Source of the DNA: Candidatus Nitrotoga sp. M5
GTDB lineage: Bacteria; Pseudomonadota; Gammaproteobacteria; Burkholderiales; Gallionellaceae
Direction: 5' to 3'
Assembly: GCF_927904885.1 (NCBI RefSeq)
Contig: NZ_CAKMNW010000004.1
Coordinates: 1 to 64,000, forward strand
DNA: 64,000 bases
The stretch's first letter is position 1. The number at the start of each line of letters is the position of its first letter. Both the position numbers and the translations under genes were made by a program. The notes under the pieces were generated by a model that searched no databases, was not told where the DNA came from, and saw nothing but the letters and a program-made list of their open reading frames with translations. This document shows, one piece after another, positions 35,784 to 46,561 of this stretch.

Positions 35784-36668
35784 ATGTCTGTATTACTTGA
35801 ATCCAACTTAACCAGCTTGCCTTTATTGCACCGCGGCAAAGTACGTGACATTTATGAAGTGGATGAAGATCGCCTGCTCATTGTGCAAACTGATCGTTTG
35901 TCTGCCTTTGATGTCATTTTACCGTCTCCGGTTCCAGGCAAGGGGCAAGTACTCACTACCCTATCCAACTTCTGGTTCAGCAAGCTTATCAACGTTCTTC
36001 CTAATCACCTTACCGGTATCAAGCCAGAATCATTAGTCAAGACTGATGAAGAACGCTCGCAACTGGCTAACCGAGCTTTCGTAGTGAAACGCTTGAAACC
36101 CGTACCTATTGAGGCCATTGTTCGCGGATACTTGGCTGGCTCCGCGTGGAAAGAATATCAAGAAACTGGCATGGTTTGCGGCATTAAATTACCTGCCGAT
36201 TTACAGGAAGCGCAAAAACTGCCACAACCATTATTTACACCTTCAACCAAAGCAGCAGTAGGTGAACACGATGAGAACATTTCCTTCGAGCAAGCCTCAA
36301 AATTGTTAGGTATTCCCCGTGCGAATGCAGTGCGCCATGCCGCTATGTCGCTATACACCCAGGCCGCGGATTATGCAGCCACTAAGGGTATTATTATTGC
36401 TGATACCAAATTTGAATTTGGTACGGATTCCTCAGGCAAAATGTATTTAATTGATGAAGCGCTGACGCCCGATTCCTCTCGGTTCTGGCCAGCTGATCAA
36501 TACCTTGTGGGTAGTAACCCGCCAAGCTTTGATAAACAGTTCGTGCGTGACTGGCTAGAGGCTTCTGGCTGGAACAAGCAACATCCAGCACCGAAAATCC
36601 CTGCCGACATACTAGAAAAGACAACGGAAAAATATAACGAAGCCGTACGACTACTAATGGATGCGTGA
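35784..36668 (+). CDS. purC: SAICAR synthase
   Basis: A 294-residue phosphoribosylaminoimidazole-succinocarboxamide synthase, the larger form common in proteobacteria and yeast. It couples CAIR and aspartate using ATP. Recognisable stretches: [31 protein letters not shown], and DTKFEFG followed by [15 protein letters not shown]. It is co-transcribed with purE. AAGGGAA precedes the ATG. Confidence 0.96.
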   Translation: MSVLLESNLTSLPLLHRGKVRDIYEVDEDRLLIVQTDRLSAFDVILPSPVPGKGQVLTTLSNFWFSKLINVLPNHLTGIKPESLVKTDEERSQLANRAFVVKRLKPVPIEAIVRGYLAGSAWKEYQETGMVCGIKLPADLQEAQKLPQPLFTPSTKAAVGEHDENISFEQASKLLGIPRANAVRHAAMSLYTQAADYAATKGIIIADTKFEFGTDSSGKMYLIDEALTPDSSRFWPADQYLVGSNPPSFDKQFVRDWLEASGWNKQHPAPKIPADILEKTTEKYNEAVRLLMDA

Positions 36669-37319
36669 CGCATCCTTCAGCAATTAGCATTAGCTCGATT
36701 TGGAGTTTAGTGAAGTTACCACTAGCAGTCTGTAGAACTTAAAGAATCGAAAATTTAACTGTAGGTGGGTGGATTTTGCGAGCTTTCAATTTGCTAAGAA
36801 ATGCCTGCCTGCCCACTTGACGATAATTGGGCATTAGTTGCTCTATTGCCCAATAAGCAGCGATACATACACTGCTCAGATAAATTCGCAGCCGACTTCT
36901 TTTAATTTCAGCAAGATTGCTAGTGTGAGCTACATAACAATTCGGTGACATCCCCATAGCGGGAAACACATATGCTTATCAATATAATTATACTTTTTTC
37001 CTTAACTATGTTAGTTGCGATTTAATTATCTGATCGAGCATGCCGAGGATGGAATGCTGACTTTATCAGCTATATTTGCTTTATCCGCAAAAGGAATAGC
37101 TTCATTACAATGCACTGCGAATGTATCAGGCGCACTTTAGCCAATACATTTTTTCTAGCCAACAGCTGTCACCCTCCGTTAGCGTATTTCGTGAGTGCAG
37201 CACATGTATCCATCGTGAAGGTCTGACCATTACAATAGCTTTGTAATGTCAATATTCATTAAAAACTAAACCCCACGAGATTCAACGACACGCTTTAATA
37301 CTATTGAGGTGCTAACAGA
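36669..37319. other. Intergenic region before psiE
   Basis: About 650 bp. A perfect 7-bp-arm palindrome, ATTACAA/TTGTAAT, lies at 37229-37247, about 75 bp upstream of psiE, and may be an operator. No convincing Pho box is seen. A weak minus-strand open frame at 36739-36969 is not accepted as a gene. Confidence 0.4.
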
Positions 37320-37760
37320 TTGCAAACGAACATTAAAAGATTCAACCAGCGACTTCTTGCTTTGGTCGAGCATATCGGCCTCCTAGTCATCGCCATTGCC
37401 ACTGTGGTCGCCATGGCGAACGAAACCATGATTATGGTGCGAGCGGGACAAGTGTTACTAACCGACCTGCTGCTACTCTTCCTCTATCTGGAAGTCCTCG
37501 CCATGGTCGGACTGTATTACGACTCAGGCAAGCTGCCAGTGCGCTTCCCGCTGTATATTGGAATGGTGGCGCTTGCGCGCTACCTAATATTGGACATGAA
37601 AGCCATGGATGACTGGCGTATGCTCGCGGTGACTGGCTCTATCCTGTTACTAACGCTAGCAGTGTTCTTGATCCGCTTCGGCCACGTACGTTATCCTTAT
37701 TCAGGTGAAGGATCGTCAACTGGAGTGCGACAAGTTGACCAAGCGCATGAATCTAAATAA
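37320..37760 (+). CDS. psiE: PsiE family phosphate-starvation-inducible membrane protein
   Basis: A 146-residue membrane protein with four helices (LLVIAIATVVAMANETMIM, LLLLFLYLEVLAMVGLYY, YIGMVALARYLILDM and MLAVTGSILLLTLAVFLI). The YLEVLAMV...YY and RYLILDMK stretches match PsiE. Function unknown; in E. coli it is induced by phosphate starvation. The frame starts at TTG 37320 with GAGG upstream. Its end overlaps the sua5 start. Confidence 0.85.
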   Translation: MQTNIKRFNQRLLALVEHIGLLVIAIATVVAMANETMIMVRAGQVLLTDLLLLFLYLEVLAMVGLYYDSGKLPVRFPLYIGMVALARYLILDMKAMDDWRMLAVTGSILLLTLAVFLIRFGHVRYPYSGEGSSTGVRQVDQAHESK

Positions 37761-38796
37761 GACACTATCAGTGAATCCTCATACTATCTCAGATGACAAG
37801 ATACAAGCTGCCGTAGCTTTACTGCAGGCAGGCGAGACTGTGGCTTTCCCGACTGAGACTGTCTATGGATTGGGGGCCGATGCCTCCAACCCGCTTGCAG
37901 TGCAAAAGATTTTTGAGATCAAAGGACGACCAATTTATCATCCTCTAATTGTTCATATTGCCGCAGCCTCTCAACTGTCAGTTTGGGCGCAGAGTATCCC
38001 CGACGATGCATGGCGACTAGCGGCAGCATTCTGGCCTGGCCCACTGACCTTGATCCTTCAACGTTCCAGCCAAGTACCAAATGAAGTCACCGGTGGGCAA
38101 GACACCGTAGGTCTGCGTGTGCCAGACCACCCAGTCGCGACCTCTCTGCTGCGTGCGTTTGGCGGCGGAATTGCAGCCCCATCAGCCAATCGTTTTGGAC
38201 AGGTAAGCCCAACTACAGCACAACACGTGCACGACAAATTGGGAGTCATGGTGGGTATGATTCTGGATGGAGGTCCATGCCATATCGGTGTAGAATCTAC
38301 TATCGTTAGCTTAGTGCATGGAGATGCTGTGTTATTGCGGCCCGGCAGGCTATCTGTCGAAGCTATTGAAGACACTCTCAACAAAAAAATCTTGCTGACT
38401 CAACCAATTTCCACCAAGGTGCGGGCCTCCGGCATGTTGAACTCCCACTATGCTCCCGCAACTCCGATTGAAATCCAACCTGCAGATGAATTATGGATTC
38501 GAGCACATCAACTGGCTAATCTTGGCTATAAAGTAGCAGTCCTTAATCTGAGTGATCATAAAAAGTGTGCAAGCAGTGCTGCCATTACAAGATTTCAGAT
38601 GCCACTGCAAGCTGATGATTATGGGCGCGAGCTCTATGCGTCACTGCACCGTATTGATCACGCCAATTTTGATCGCATTTTGGCTGAAGCGCTGCCCGCA
38701 ACGCCAGAATGGGTTGCAATCAATGACAGAGTTCGGCGCGCAGCTCAGGGTACGACCAATGAAACTAGAATATTGGTGAGAACAGAAAATCGATAA
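37747..38796 (+). CDS. sua5: L-threonylcarbamoyladenylate synthase, Sua5 type
   Basis: A 349-residue enzyme making threonylcarbamoyl-AMP for tRNA t6A37. Residues about 10-210 are the YrdC/TsaC domain (FPTETVYGLGADA, KGRPIYHPLIVH, SANRFGQVSPTTA); the C-terminal Sua5 domain (RASGMLNSHYAP and beyond) completes the long form. I use ATG 37747; a GTG at 37705 is in frame but lies well inside psiE. The 14-bp overlap with psiE suggests co-transcription. Confidence 0.93.
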   Translation: MNLNKTLSVNPHTISDDKIQAAVALLQAGETVAFPTETVYGLGADASNPLAVQKIFEIKGRPIYHPLIVHIAAASQLSVWAQSIPDDAWRLAAAFWPGPLTLILQRSSQVPNEVTGGQDTVGLRVPDHPVATSLLRAFGGGIAAPSANRFGQVSPTTAQHVHDKLGVMVGMILDGGPCHIGVESTIVSLVHGDAVLLRPGRLSVEAIEDTLNKKILLTQPISTKVRASGMLNSHYAPATPIEIQPADELWIRAHQLANLGYKVAVLNLSDHKKCASSAAITRFQMPLQADDYGRELYASLHRIDHANFDRILAEALPATPEWVAINDRVRRAAQGTTNETRILVRTENR

Positions 38797-39114
38797 AAGA
38801 AACAAGGGCACCACTAAAAATCAAGTATATCCATAATTACTGGTCAAATGACAATTATTTGTTAATTTCCCATTAAAATTCGGGCAGATTCAGCTATGAA
38901 GTACAATTTTTGTTAGCAAACTTAGTTGTCAAGCTGTATTAATATCAGAGCCATTTCAGCAACCAAGTAACAAAATCTCCCTCCCCCGAATCATAATCTT
39001 TGTTCCCCCTTGTGTCAGACCATGCTGTATAGCCTCACCCTTCGAGTAACAACAAACATGACGTCTCAGCCAACGAAGAGTAAAATGTACCTTTAGTTAG
39101 ATAGTTGATTACGA
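38797..39114. other. Intergenic region before ylqF
   Basis: 318 bp, AT-rich; no gene or clear signal seen. Confidence 0.3.
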
Positions 39115-40041
39115 ATGTCCATTCAGTGGTTTCCCGGCCACATGGTCTCGGCGCGCAAAAAGGCAGCCGAAACCATGGAACGCGTCGATATGATAATAGA
39201 GGTATTGGATGCACGCGTGCCAGAAGCGGGTAGCAACCCTGTCATTAAAGAGCTGCGCTTACATCGACAGCGCCCCTGCTTGAAAATTCTCAACAAATCT
39301 GATCTGGCGGACCCCGCTGCCACTACAGCTTGGCTGAATTTCTACAATTCTCAAGAAGGAATTAAGGCCGTAGCGATATCTTGCAAAAAACCGGGAGATG
39401 TCACCAAGGTCCCTGGTTTATGCGAGATGCTCGCCCCGCATCGAGATAACAGGCTTAAGCCACTACGCATGATGATCATGGGAATCCCTAATGTAGGGAA
39501 ATCCACACTTATCAATGCGCTTTTGAAGCGCCGGGTGGCGGCTGTAGGCGACGAGCCGGCAGTGACCAAAAACCAACAGGGATTCGATCTGAATGAACGG
39601 ATGACATTGATCGATACACCAGGGCTAATGTGGCCAAAGATCGAATATGACAGCGATGGTTTCATGCTGGCCGCAAGCCATGCGGTAGGACGAAATGCCA
39701 TAATCGATGAAGAAGTAGCCAGTTTTCTGGGCGACATTCTACTAGCAAACTACCCCAGCCTCCTTGCAAACCGCTACGGATTCTCTGTTGAAGGTCTGGA
39801 TGGAGTGGGCATTATCGAAGCAGTCGCAAAACGTCGCGGTTATCAACTCAAGGGAGGTATTCCCGATGTTGAAAAAGCTGCCCTCACACTGCTGCAGGAT
39901 TACCGTACTGGAGCACTTGGACGTATCAGCTTGGAAACACCAAAAAGTCGCAATATAATGATAGACGAGCAAGCGTTTACCAAAGCAAAGGAACAAACTT
40001 CAAATATAAATGATTCATGCGAATATAAACTCCAAACGTGA
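39115..40041 (+). CDS. ylqF: Ribosome biogenesis GTPase YlqF/RbgA
   Basis: A 308-residue circularly permuted GTPase. The order of motifs is G4 NKSD (ILNKSDLADP), G5 SCKK, then G1 GIPNVGKST and G3 DTPGLMWP. The N-terminal IQWFPGHMVSARK is diagnostic. It assists late assembly of the large ribosomal subunit. ATG 39115 begins the conserved N-terminus directly. Confidence 0.95.
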   Translation: MSIQWFPGHMVSARKKAAETMERVDMIIEVLDARVPEAGSNPVIKELRLHRQRPCLKILNKSDLADPAATTAWLNFYNSQEGIKAVAISCKKPGDVTKVPGLCEMLAPHRDNRLKPLRMMIMGIPNVGKSTLINALLKRRVAAVGDEPAVTKNQQGFDLNERMTLIDTPGLMWPKIEYDSDGFMLAASHAVGRNAIIDEEVASFLGDILLANYPSLLANRYGFSVEGLDGVGIIEAVAKRRGYQLKGGIPDVEKAALTLLQDYRTGALGRISLETPKSRNIMIDEQAFTKAKEQTSNINDSCEYKLQT

Positions 40042-40131
40042 TGCTGCTGGAGAAAACTGATTTAACCAATAATCAAACACTTATATCCTCGGCTACCATA
40101 AACATAACTTTATTTCTGTAGGACATCGCTA

Positions 40132-41511
40132 ATGCAGTTCAGCAAACTTTACTTACTCGTTTTTTCCGCAGGCATTGCGCTTACGACAATGCCCGTGGTA
40201 CATGCGGATGATAAATATTATTTGAATAGCGCGCTCGATCCCGTACCAGTCAACTCCGTAACACCATCACCCTCCACAGATTCCACTGGCCTCGGCCTGA
40301 CACTTACAGTTGACCTTGATTTTTCGCAAAGCGACTTATGGCAACGCATCCGCAATGGTTTCGCATTGCGCGAATTAGATAGCCCACTAGTGGCGAAGCA
40401 CGAACAATGGTACGCAAAACATCCGGACTATATGCAGCGAATGACGAAGCGTGGAGAACGTTATCTCCACTTTATCGTAGAAGAAGTTGAGCGACGCGGA
40501 ATGCCAATGGAAATCGCACTGCTGCCCATGATTGAAAGTGCTTTTAATCCAAGAAGCTACTCTACCGCTAGCGCTGCTGGCATTTGGCAGTTCATCCCGT
40601 CTACTGGCAAACATTTTGGAATGCAGCAGAATTGGTGGTATGACGGACGGCGGAATATTATCAGTGCGACCCTAGGCGCGCTCGACTATCTGCAAAAACT
40701 GCATGGCATGTTTGGCGATTGGGAGTTAGCACTTGCCGCATACAACTGGGGAGAAGGCGCAGTGCGGCGGGCTCTCGCACATAACCAAAAATCGGGTTTA
40801 CCGATGAATTATGCCAATCTGAAAATGCCATCCGAAACACGTAATTATGTACCCAAGCTTCTAGCGATAAAGAATATTATCGGCAATCCTACAAACTTCG
40901 GCCTGGCGCTACATCCCGTTTCAGATCAACCGTATTTCGTGGCTGTCAATACGCCAACAAATATAGATATAGAGCTCGCCGCAAGTTTGGCAGACGTTAC
41001 GCTGGATGAATTCAGCGCATTGAACCCTGCCCACAACCGTCCAGTGATTCTGCAAGAAAATTCCAATGTACTATTACTACCTGTGGATAAGGTGGAAACA
41101 TTTCGCGCCAATTTGGCAAGCTACAGCCAACCACTCGTATCATGGCAGGCTTATGAGAGCAGGGAGGGTGATCACTTAAACGAACTCGCGACACGATTCG
41201 GCCTGTCATCAGAAACACTTCGATCCATCAACGGCCTGCCAACACAACTTAATGTGGGTGCCGGACAGATGCTACTAGTGCCAGTTAATAGTCTGAATGC
41301 TGAAAATGAATTCAATTCAACTGATGCAAGCCCTGCCCTCACCAACCAACTGTTTGGCGATCCTATTATCTACAAGGTGCGTAAAGGTGACACATTAAGC
41401 GCTATTGCTCGCCGCTACAATGTGAGTTTGAAAAAGCTGCAAGGCTGGAATAGCAACATAGATATACTCTATCCAGGTCAGCGTATTGTTATCGTACAAA
41501 GCAACCTATAA
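40132..41511 (+). CDS. mltD: Membrane-bound lytic murein transglycosylase D with LysM domains
   Basis: A 459-residue exported peptidoglycan lyase. Signal peptide (about 1-25, ending VHADD), SLT domain near 105-240 with catalytic Glu in LLPMIESAFNP and GIWQFIPSTG, AAYNWGEGAVRR, and two C-terminal LysM domains (near 340-385 and 410-455, the last KVRKGDTLSAIARRYNV). Cuts glycan strands with formation of 1,6-anhydro ends in the periplasm. The Cys lipobox of E. coli MltD is not evident, so it may not be a lipoprotein. Single gene. Confidence 0.94.
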   Translation: MQFSKLYLLVFSAGIALTTMPVVHADDKYYLNSALDPVPVNSVTPSPSTDSTGLGLTLTVDLDFSQSDLWQRIRNGFALRELDSPLVAKHEQWYAKHPDYMQRMTKRGERYLHFIVEEVERRGMPMEIALLPMIESAFNPRSYSTASAAGIWQFIPSTGKHFGMQQNWWYDGRRNIISATLGALDYLQKLHGMFGDWELALAAYNWGEGAVRRALAHNQKSGLPMNYANLKMPSETRNYVPKLLAIKNIIGNPTNFGLALHPVSDQPYFVAVNTPTNIDIELAASLADVTLDEFSALNPAHNRPVILQENSNVLLLPVDKVETFRANLASYSQPLVSWQAYESREGDHLNELATRFGLSSETLRSINGLPTQLNVGAGQMLLVPVNSLNAENEFNSTDASPALTNQLFGDPIIYKVRKGDTLSAIARRYNVSLKKLQGWNSNIDILYPGQRIVIVQSNL

Positions 41512-41801
41512 AGAAAATACGGCAAATAATGAGGTGTCATTCCGACCGTAGTGGAGGAATATCCCAGTGGACACAGTTCTCTCGGATCGACCTTGGTTCG
41601 GTGTCAGGCTTGCCGCTGAGATTTGCGCAACCTTTCCGTTCCCCTCGCTTAGCAAATGGTCAACAATTATTGTCAGGCATTGCATAACAATTTTAAGGTG
41701 TCGTTAACCGATATCGTCTTGTGAACTGCCAATAATAGAAAACCGCTGATGCCTATCATGCAGAGCGATTCGTAGGGGCTGGCCCCCGTGCCTGCCCTGA
41801 T

Positions 41802-41829
41802 GTCGGGCAACCACAAGGGGTTGCCCGAC
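41802..41829. terminator. Hairpin in the mltD-yejF convergent gap
   Basis: A perfect 11-bp GC-rich stem (GTCGGGCAACC and its inverse) with a 6-nt loop, in the 404-bp gap (41512-41915) between convergent mltD and yejF. No U-tract follows, so it may instead be a palindromic repeat unit. Nothing else is recognised in the gap. Confidence 0.4.
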
Positions 41830-41915
41830 GTATGCGGACATTTTAAAACATGTCATAACGCCAGACCCCGATATTTGTGGGCATTATGCTTACAAGCGCG
41901 CAAATTGCGTAACTT

Positions 41916-43994
41916 TTACTTCCCCAAGAGATGACAGTGAACGCGATGCGTGGGGCTAAGAATGGATTCACCTGGATAAACTTCGCGACATTCCGCCATG
42001 ACATGTGCACAGCGAGCGTGAAAGTGGCAGCCCTGAGGGGGATGTGAGGGCGAAGGCGTTTCTCCAGCCAGCCGAATAGTTTTCATACCCTGCCCATCTA
42101 TTCTCGGTACTGCAGATAGCAGTGCCTGGGTATAAGGATGCTTAGGTGTACGCAACACTTCTTCCACCGTACCACGCTCAACAATTCGCCCCAAATACAT
42201 CACGTATACATCGTGCGCGAGATATTCCACCACAGCCAGATTATGCGAAACAAACAGGTAGCTTAATTTTAATTGCTGCTGCAATGACTTCAGCAAATTT
42301 AAAATTTGTGCCTGCACCGAAACATCCAGCGCACTGGTCGGCTCATCGCAAATAAGCAAATTCGGATTAACTGCCAGCACCCTGGCGATAGCGATGCGCT
42401 GACGCTGTCCGCCAGAAAATTCGTGCGGATATCGCCACTTAGAAGCTTTCTCTAGCCCAACCTGTTCCAGCAATTCATCTATGCGACGTTGCCGCTCATC
42501 GCTATTTTTAGCGATAGACAGCGCATCCATACCTTCTTGTAACACTTCCGCTACGCGCATCTTGGGGTTCAAAGATGCATAAGGATCCTGAAATATCATT
42601 TGCATCCCAGCGCGCTGCTTGCGCAATTCACGCGCACTGATGCCAATGAGCTCATGACCCGCAAAGCGCACACTACCTGCTGTGGGTGTAATGAGTTGCA
42701 GCAGCGCCTTGCCCACCGTTGTTTTACCGCAACCGGATTCACCCACCAGCGCCAGCGTACGTCCTGCTGAAATACTCATTGACACGCCATCGACCGCTTT
42801 AACGTGACCTACCGTGCGCTGAAATATACCTTTGCGAATAGGAAAATGGACTTGCAGGCTTTCAACTTGTAAAAGTGGCGTATCTATTCGCTCTTCCTCA
42901 GGTTTTTCCTTACCTGCAGCACAGGAATCGGGGGATAGAGGAACTTTTAAGTTTGATTTTTCATTTCCCATTTGAGATGAGTACAGATGGCATCTAACGC
43001 CCTGCCCGTTTTCCAGCTGCGTCCACACTGGAACCTTATCGTGGCACAGTGCCCACGCTTTATCACAACGAGGAGCAAATCTGCAGGCTGTAAATGGCGT
43101 ACCCAACTGGGGAACATTGCCAGGAATAGCTGCTAGTGGTTGTCCACTACGTCCAGCATCTGGTAATGCGGCAAAAAGTTTTTGTGTATAGGGATGAGCG
43201 GGACACGCAAACAATTTTTCACGCGGTGCCTGTTCAATAATTTGTCCCGCATACATCACTCCAACCTGATGTGCCATTTGAGCTACTACGCCCAAATCAT
43301 GCGTTATCAGCAACAACGCCATGCTGGTTTTCTGCTGCGTATCACGCAGCAATTTAAGCACCTGCGCTTGTATGGTGACATCCAAAGCGGTAGTTGGTTC
43401 ATCTGCAATCAACAACTTGGGTTGTCCTGCTAATGCCATTGCTATCATCACACGTTGTTTCATACCACCAGAAAGCTGAAATGGATATTCATACACACGG
43501 CGAGGCGCGTCGGAAATACCCACTAGCTCCAGTAGTTCAACACATTGCGATCGAATTTCATCGCCACGCAATTCCTGATGCAATTTCAATGTTTCTGCTA
43601 TCTGATCGCCCACCGTCATCACTGGGTTCAAACTCAACCCAGGTTCCTGAAAAATCATTGCCATTTGACCACCACGCACTTCGCGCATGGCATATTCTGG
43701 CAGCGCCAAAATATCTTCTTTTTCAAGTTTAATATCGCCGCTTGCGATGCGTATTCCATCTGGCAGTAACCGCATTAGTGATAACGCCGTCATGGATTTG
43801 CCACAGCCCGATTCACCAAGCAGCGCGAAGGTTTCACCCTGTTTAATGCTAAACGAAACGTCGTCCACAATACGCACATCATTGTTCAGTCGTGTCACCA
43901 ACCCATTTACATTCAGTATAACTTCTCCTCGTCCAATTTCTGGAGGAGACTGGAGTAGGGGACCAAACTGGTTAATAGTGGGGTTCGATTTCAT
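41916..43994 (-). CDS. yejF: Peptide ABC transporter, duplicated ATPase YejF
   Basis: A 692-residue protein with two complete ABC domains in one chain. Each has Walker A (GESGCGKS), a signature (LSGGMKQRVMIAMAL and FSGGQRQRIAIARVL), Walker B (LLIADEPTTALD and LLICDEPTSALD) and an oligopeptide-type C-terminal Cys-rich extension (CRFAPRCDKAWALC; CHFHARCAHVMAEC). It powers peptide and microcin C-type import with YejABE. It is about 150 residues longer than typical because of a linker around residues 345-375. Overlaps yejE by 4 bp. Confidence 0.94.
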   Translation of the reverse strand: MKSNPTINQFGPLLQSPPEIGRGEVILNVNGLVTRLNNDVRIVDDVSFSIKQGETFALLGESGCGKSMTALSLMRLLPDGIRIASGDIKLEKEDILALPEYAMREVRGGQMAMIFQEPGLSLNPVMTVGDQIAETLKLHQELRGDEIRSQCVELLELVGISDAPRRVYEYPFQLSGGMKQRVMIAMALAGQPKLLIADEPTTALDVTIQAQVLKLLRDTQQKTSMALLLITHDLGVVAQMAHQVGVMYAGQIIEQAPREKLFACPAHPYTQKLFAALPDAGRSGQPLAAIPGNVPQLGTPFTACRFAPRCDKAWALCHDKVPVWTQLENGQGVRCHLYSSQMGNEKSNLKVPLSPDSCAAGKEKPEEERIDTPLLQVESLQVHFPIRKGIFQRTVGHVKAVDGVSMSISAGRTLALVGESGCGKTTVGKALLQLITPTAGSVRFAGHELIGISARELRKQRAGMQMIFQDPYASLNPKMRVAEVLQEGMDALSIAKNSDERQRRIDELLEQVGLEKASKWRYPHEFSGGQRQRIAIARVLAVNPNLLICDEPTSALDVSVQAQILNLLKSLQQQLKLSYLFVSHNLAVVEYLAHDVYVMYLGRIVERGTVEEVLRTPKHPYTQALLSAVPRIDGQGMKTIRLAGETPSPSHPPQGCHFHARCAHVMAECREVYPGESILSPTHRVHCHLLGK

Positions 43995-45445
43995 GCGGCC
44001 GCTTCCGTCCGATTTAAGCGTGGATCAAACGCATCACGTACAGCATCAGCAAAAAGATTGGCAGACAACACCAGTACCAGCATGAATCCGAATGCAGCCG
44101 TCAGCGTCCACCATACCATTGGCTCGCGGCCCATCTCCAGACGAGCGGAGTTAATTAACGTGCCAAAGCTCATCGTACTAGGGTCAACACCCACACCGAC
44201 ATAAGATAACACCGCTTCGGCCAGCACCAGACTACTGAAATCCATCACCACCGCAATCAGTACGATGTGCATCACATTCGGCACAATGTGGCGAGTAAGA
44301 ATGCGTGGAGACGAAACGCCAAATGCCTGTGCTGCCTGGATGTATTCCATCTCTCGCAGCTTTAGCGTCTCGCCACGAAGTAGGCGACATAGTCCAGTCC
44401 AACTGGTCACACCAAGAATCAGACACAAAAACAATAAGCGTAAATCTGCACGCGCAGCAGCGGTTTCAAACCACTCGGGATGCATCTCAATATAAACCTG
44501 CATCATTAACACTGCAGCTGCAATCAACAACACACTAGGGATAGAACTTAGTACGGTATAAAGGTACTGGATCACATCATCCACCCAGCCGCGCAGGTAT
44601 CCTGCCGCAATACCCAGCAGTAAAGCAAATGGCAACATCACCAGCGTAGTAACAGTGCCTATCACAAGTCCGGTGCGAATACTTTTCAGTGCGAGATACA
44701 GCACGTCCTGCCCCACTTTGTCGGTACCCAGCACGTGGTAAACTGCGGCCAGATTGACAGTTATGCCTAACAGAATGGCCATCAATAAGGCCGTTATCAA
44801 CAATGCTCTGGACGGCTTGTTTTTTATCAATCTCGCAAAGGTAAAAATCAAGTTGTTACTTTTCCTGATTTCCTGTCCCGCTGATGTCCGGGCTGTCCTA
44901 AGTTTTACGAAAAAAATTAACCAATTACCAGCCACAATCAATAATATAGCAATTGACAGCCCTTCTAAAGCACCTATCATTGTGCGTTTAAGCACATCAC
45001 CCAGAAGTTCGCTCTGTGGATCAACCAGATGGGCACCACCGTAACGCAAGCGCGGATAATCTCGGCGTATCTTGCCATCCGGTGTTTCAATACTTTCTTT
45101 GGCATACAAATACGCCGCCAATGGTGCAGAATATGTTTTCTCGTTACGATTCTTTATGTCTTTAGCAAGCGCATCAAAGACACTCAGCACTTCGGCCGAA
45201 TAAACTGTCTGACCATTGCTCTTTTCTGGCAGCGCCTCGCGGTAGTGCATGGTATCGAGTAATCCCACCAACACAAATAACGACAATATCAGTAGCGAAA
45301 CCATGCCCATACTGCTCTTAGCCAATCGTTGCCATGGCAAAACAAGATGAGGACGCTTTCGTACCCACAGTACTGCAGAGATAACCGTTGCGAGCAACAG
45401 GAAGATCATTGCATCTGTCCAAAGAATAACGGGCATTTTATTCAT
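43991..45445 (-). CDS. yejE: Peptide ABC transporter permease YejE
   Basis: A 484-residue OppC-type inner-membrane permease. The N-terminal third holds two or three helices and a periplasmic loop; the C-terminal permease core has the EAA loop (EYIQAAQAFGVSSPRILTRHIVPN). It is longer than E. coli YejE because of an additional helix and soluble insert near residues 145-215. DKVGQDVLYLALKSIRTGL marks the start of the permease domain. Second permease of the Yej importer. Confidence 0.92.
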   Translation of the reverse strand: MNKMPVILWTDAMIFLLLATVISAVLWVRKRPHLVLPWQRLAKSSMGMVSLLILSLFVLVGLLDTMHYREALPEKSNGQTVYSAEVLSVFDALAKDIKNRNEKTYSAPLAAYLYAKESIETPDGKIRRDYPRLRYGGAHLVDPQSELLGDVLKRTMIGALEGLSIAILLIVAGNWLIFFVKLRTARTSAGQEIRKSNNLIFTFARLIKNKPSRALLITALLMAILLGITVNLAAVYHVLGTDKVGQDVLYLALKSIRTGLVIGTVTTLVMLPFALLLGIAAGYLRGWVDDVIQYLYTVLSSIPSVLLIAAAVLMMQVYIEMHPEWFETAAARADLRLLFLCLILGVTSWTGLCRLLRGETLKLREMEYIQAAQAFGVSSPRILTRHIVPNVMHIVLIAVVMDFSSLVLAEAVLSYVGVGVDPSTMSFGTLINSARLEMGREPMVWWTLTAAFGFMLVLVLSANLFADAVRDAFDPRLNRTEAAA

Positions 45446-45583
45446 CCCGCCATTGAGTACTAAAAATCACTTGTTTTGAGCTCAGCATGAAATTGAAATA
45501 TGGGTCTCTTGCTTTGCACATTAAGCTCGATCTGGGCTTAAAGAATGACTCATTGCAAGCAGAACAAAGTCTTCTACAAGCTC

Positions 45584-46561
45584 TCATTTCAACCTCACTC
45601 GTGGGTCAACGATGGTATATGAGATATCTGTCAACACTAAACCAGCGATATACAACATCGAACCAAGAAATACCATGGCGCGTACTACACCGAAGTCCTG
45701 CGCTTTGATTGCGTCTATTGTGTAACTACCCAAGCCGGGGATACTGAAGAAAGATTCGGTCAGCAAGCTGCCCATGAACAGCAGCGGAATAACTACCACC
45801 ACAGCGGTTAAAATCGGAATCATCGCATTCTTCAACACATGGTGAAATAACACGCGCAATTCTGACAAGCCTTTAGCGCGAGCGGTTCGCACATAGTCCT
45901 TACCGATCTCTTCTAAAAAAATTGTTCGATACCAACGGCTGCTGGCACCGACACTACCCATTACGCCAATCAACACAGGCAACAACACAAACTTGATACT
46001 GTCAAATCCACCCGCATAACCAGAAATCGGCACCCAATGCCACAATTTGCTCGCCACGAATTGCCCGCCAATGATATAAAACAGGCCGGAAATGGACATC
46101 AACACTACACACAACGAAACGCCCAGCATATCCAGCGCAGTCGCTCTGAAAAATGTCATCAGCAGCGCGAAAGTAATATAGATGAGCAAACCAATAAGAA
46201 AAGTCGGCAGCGCAATGGCCAGACTTGGCATCATTCGAGTTTGAATTTCACGCGCAATATTACGGCCATCATTGGATGAACCGAAATCAAATACAAACAT
46301 CTTGGCCGATTTTTGAAAAAAAATCGTATCGCTAATTTTGCTCGCACCCTCAGCAGAAGCATTAAATAGCAACGGTTTATCATAACCATGTTGCTGTTTC
46401 CACTTTTCAATTGCTTCAGGTGTAACGCGCTTCATGCCCAATTGCATCCGCGCCATATCGTCTGCCGTATTCACCACGAAAAAAAGAGAAAAAGTGAGTA
46501 AATTCACACCGATTAATATCGGGATAGCATACAGAAGACGGCGGATAAGGTAAGCGATCAT
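45584..46561 (-). CDS. yejB: Peptide ABC transporter permease YejB
   Basis: A 325-residue OppB-type permease. N-terminal MIAYLIRRLLYAIPILIGV, EAA loop DYVRTARAKGLSELRVLFHHVLKNA, and the C-terminal VDPRVRLK are typical. Six membrane helices are apparent. First gene of yejBEF; 138 bp separate it from yejE. Confidence 0.94.
   Translation of the reverse strand: MIAYLIRRLLYAIPILIGVNLLTFSLFFVVNTADDMARMQLGMKRVTPEAIEKWKQQHGYDKPLLFNASAEGASKISDTIFFQKSAKMFVFDFGSSNDGRNIAREIQTRMMPSLAIALPTFLIGLLIYITFALLMTFFRATALDMLGVSLCVVLMSISGLFYIIGGQFVASKLWHWVPISGYAGGFDSIKFVLLPVLIGVMGSVGASSRWYRTIFLEEIGKDYVRTARAKGLSELRVLFHHVLKNAMIPILTAVVVVIPLLFMGSLLTESFFSIPGLGSYTIDAIKAQDFGVVRAMVFLGSMLYIAGLVLTDISYTIVDPRVRLK

Noticed and set aside
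36739..36969. Minus-strand frame of 76 codons
   Set aside because: No domain or ribosome site; the region is otherwise a promoter-type gap.
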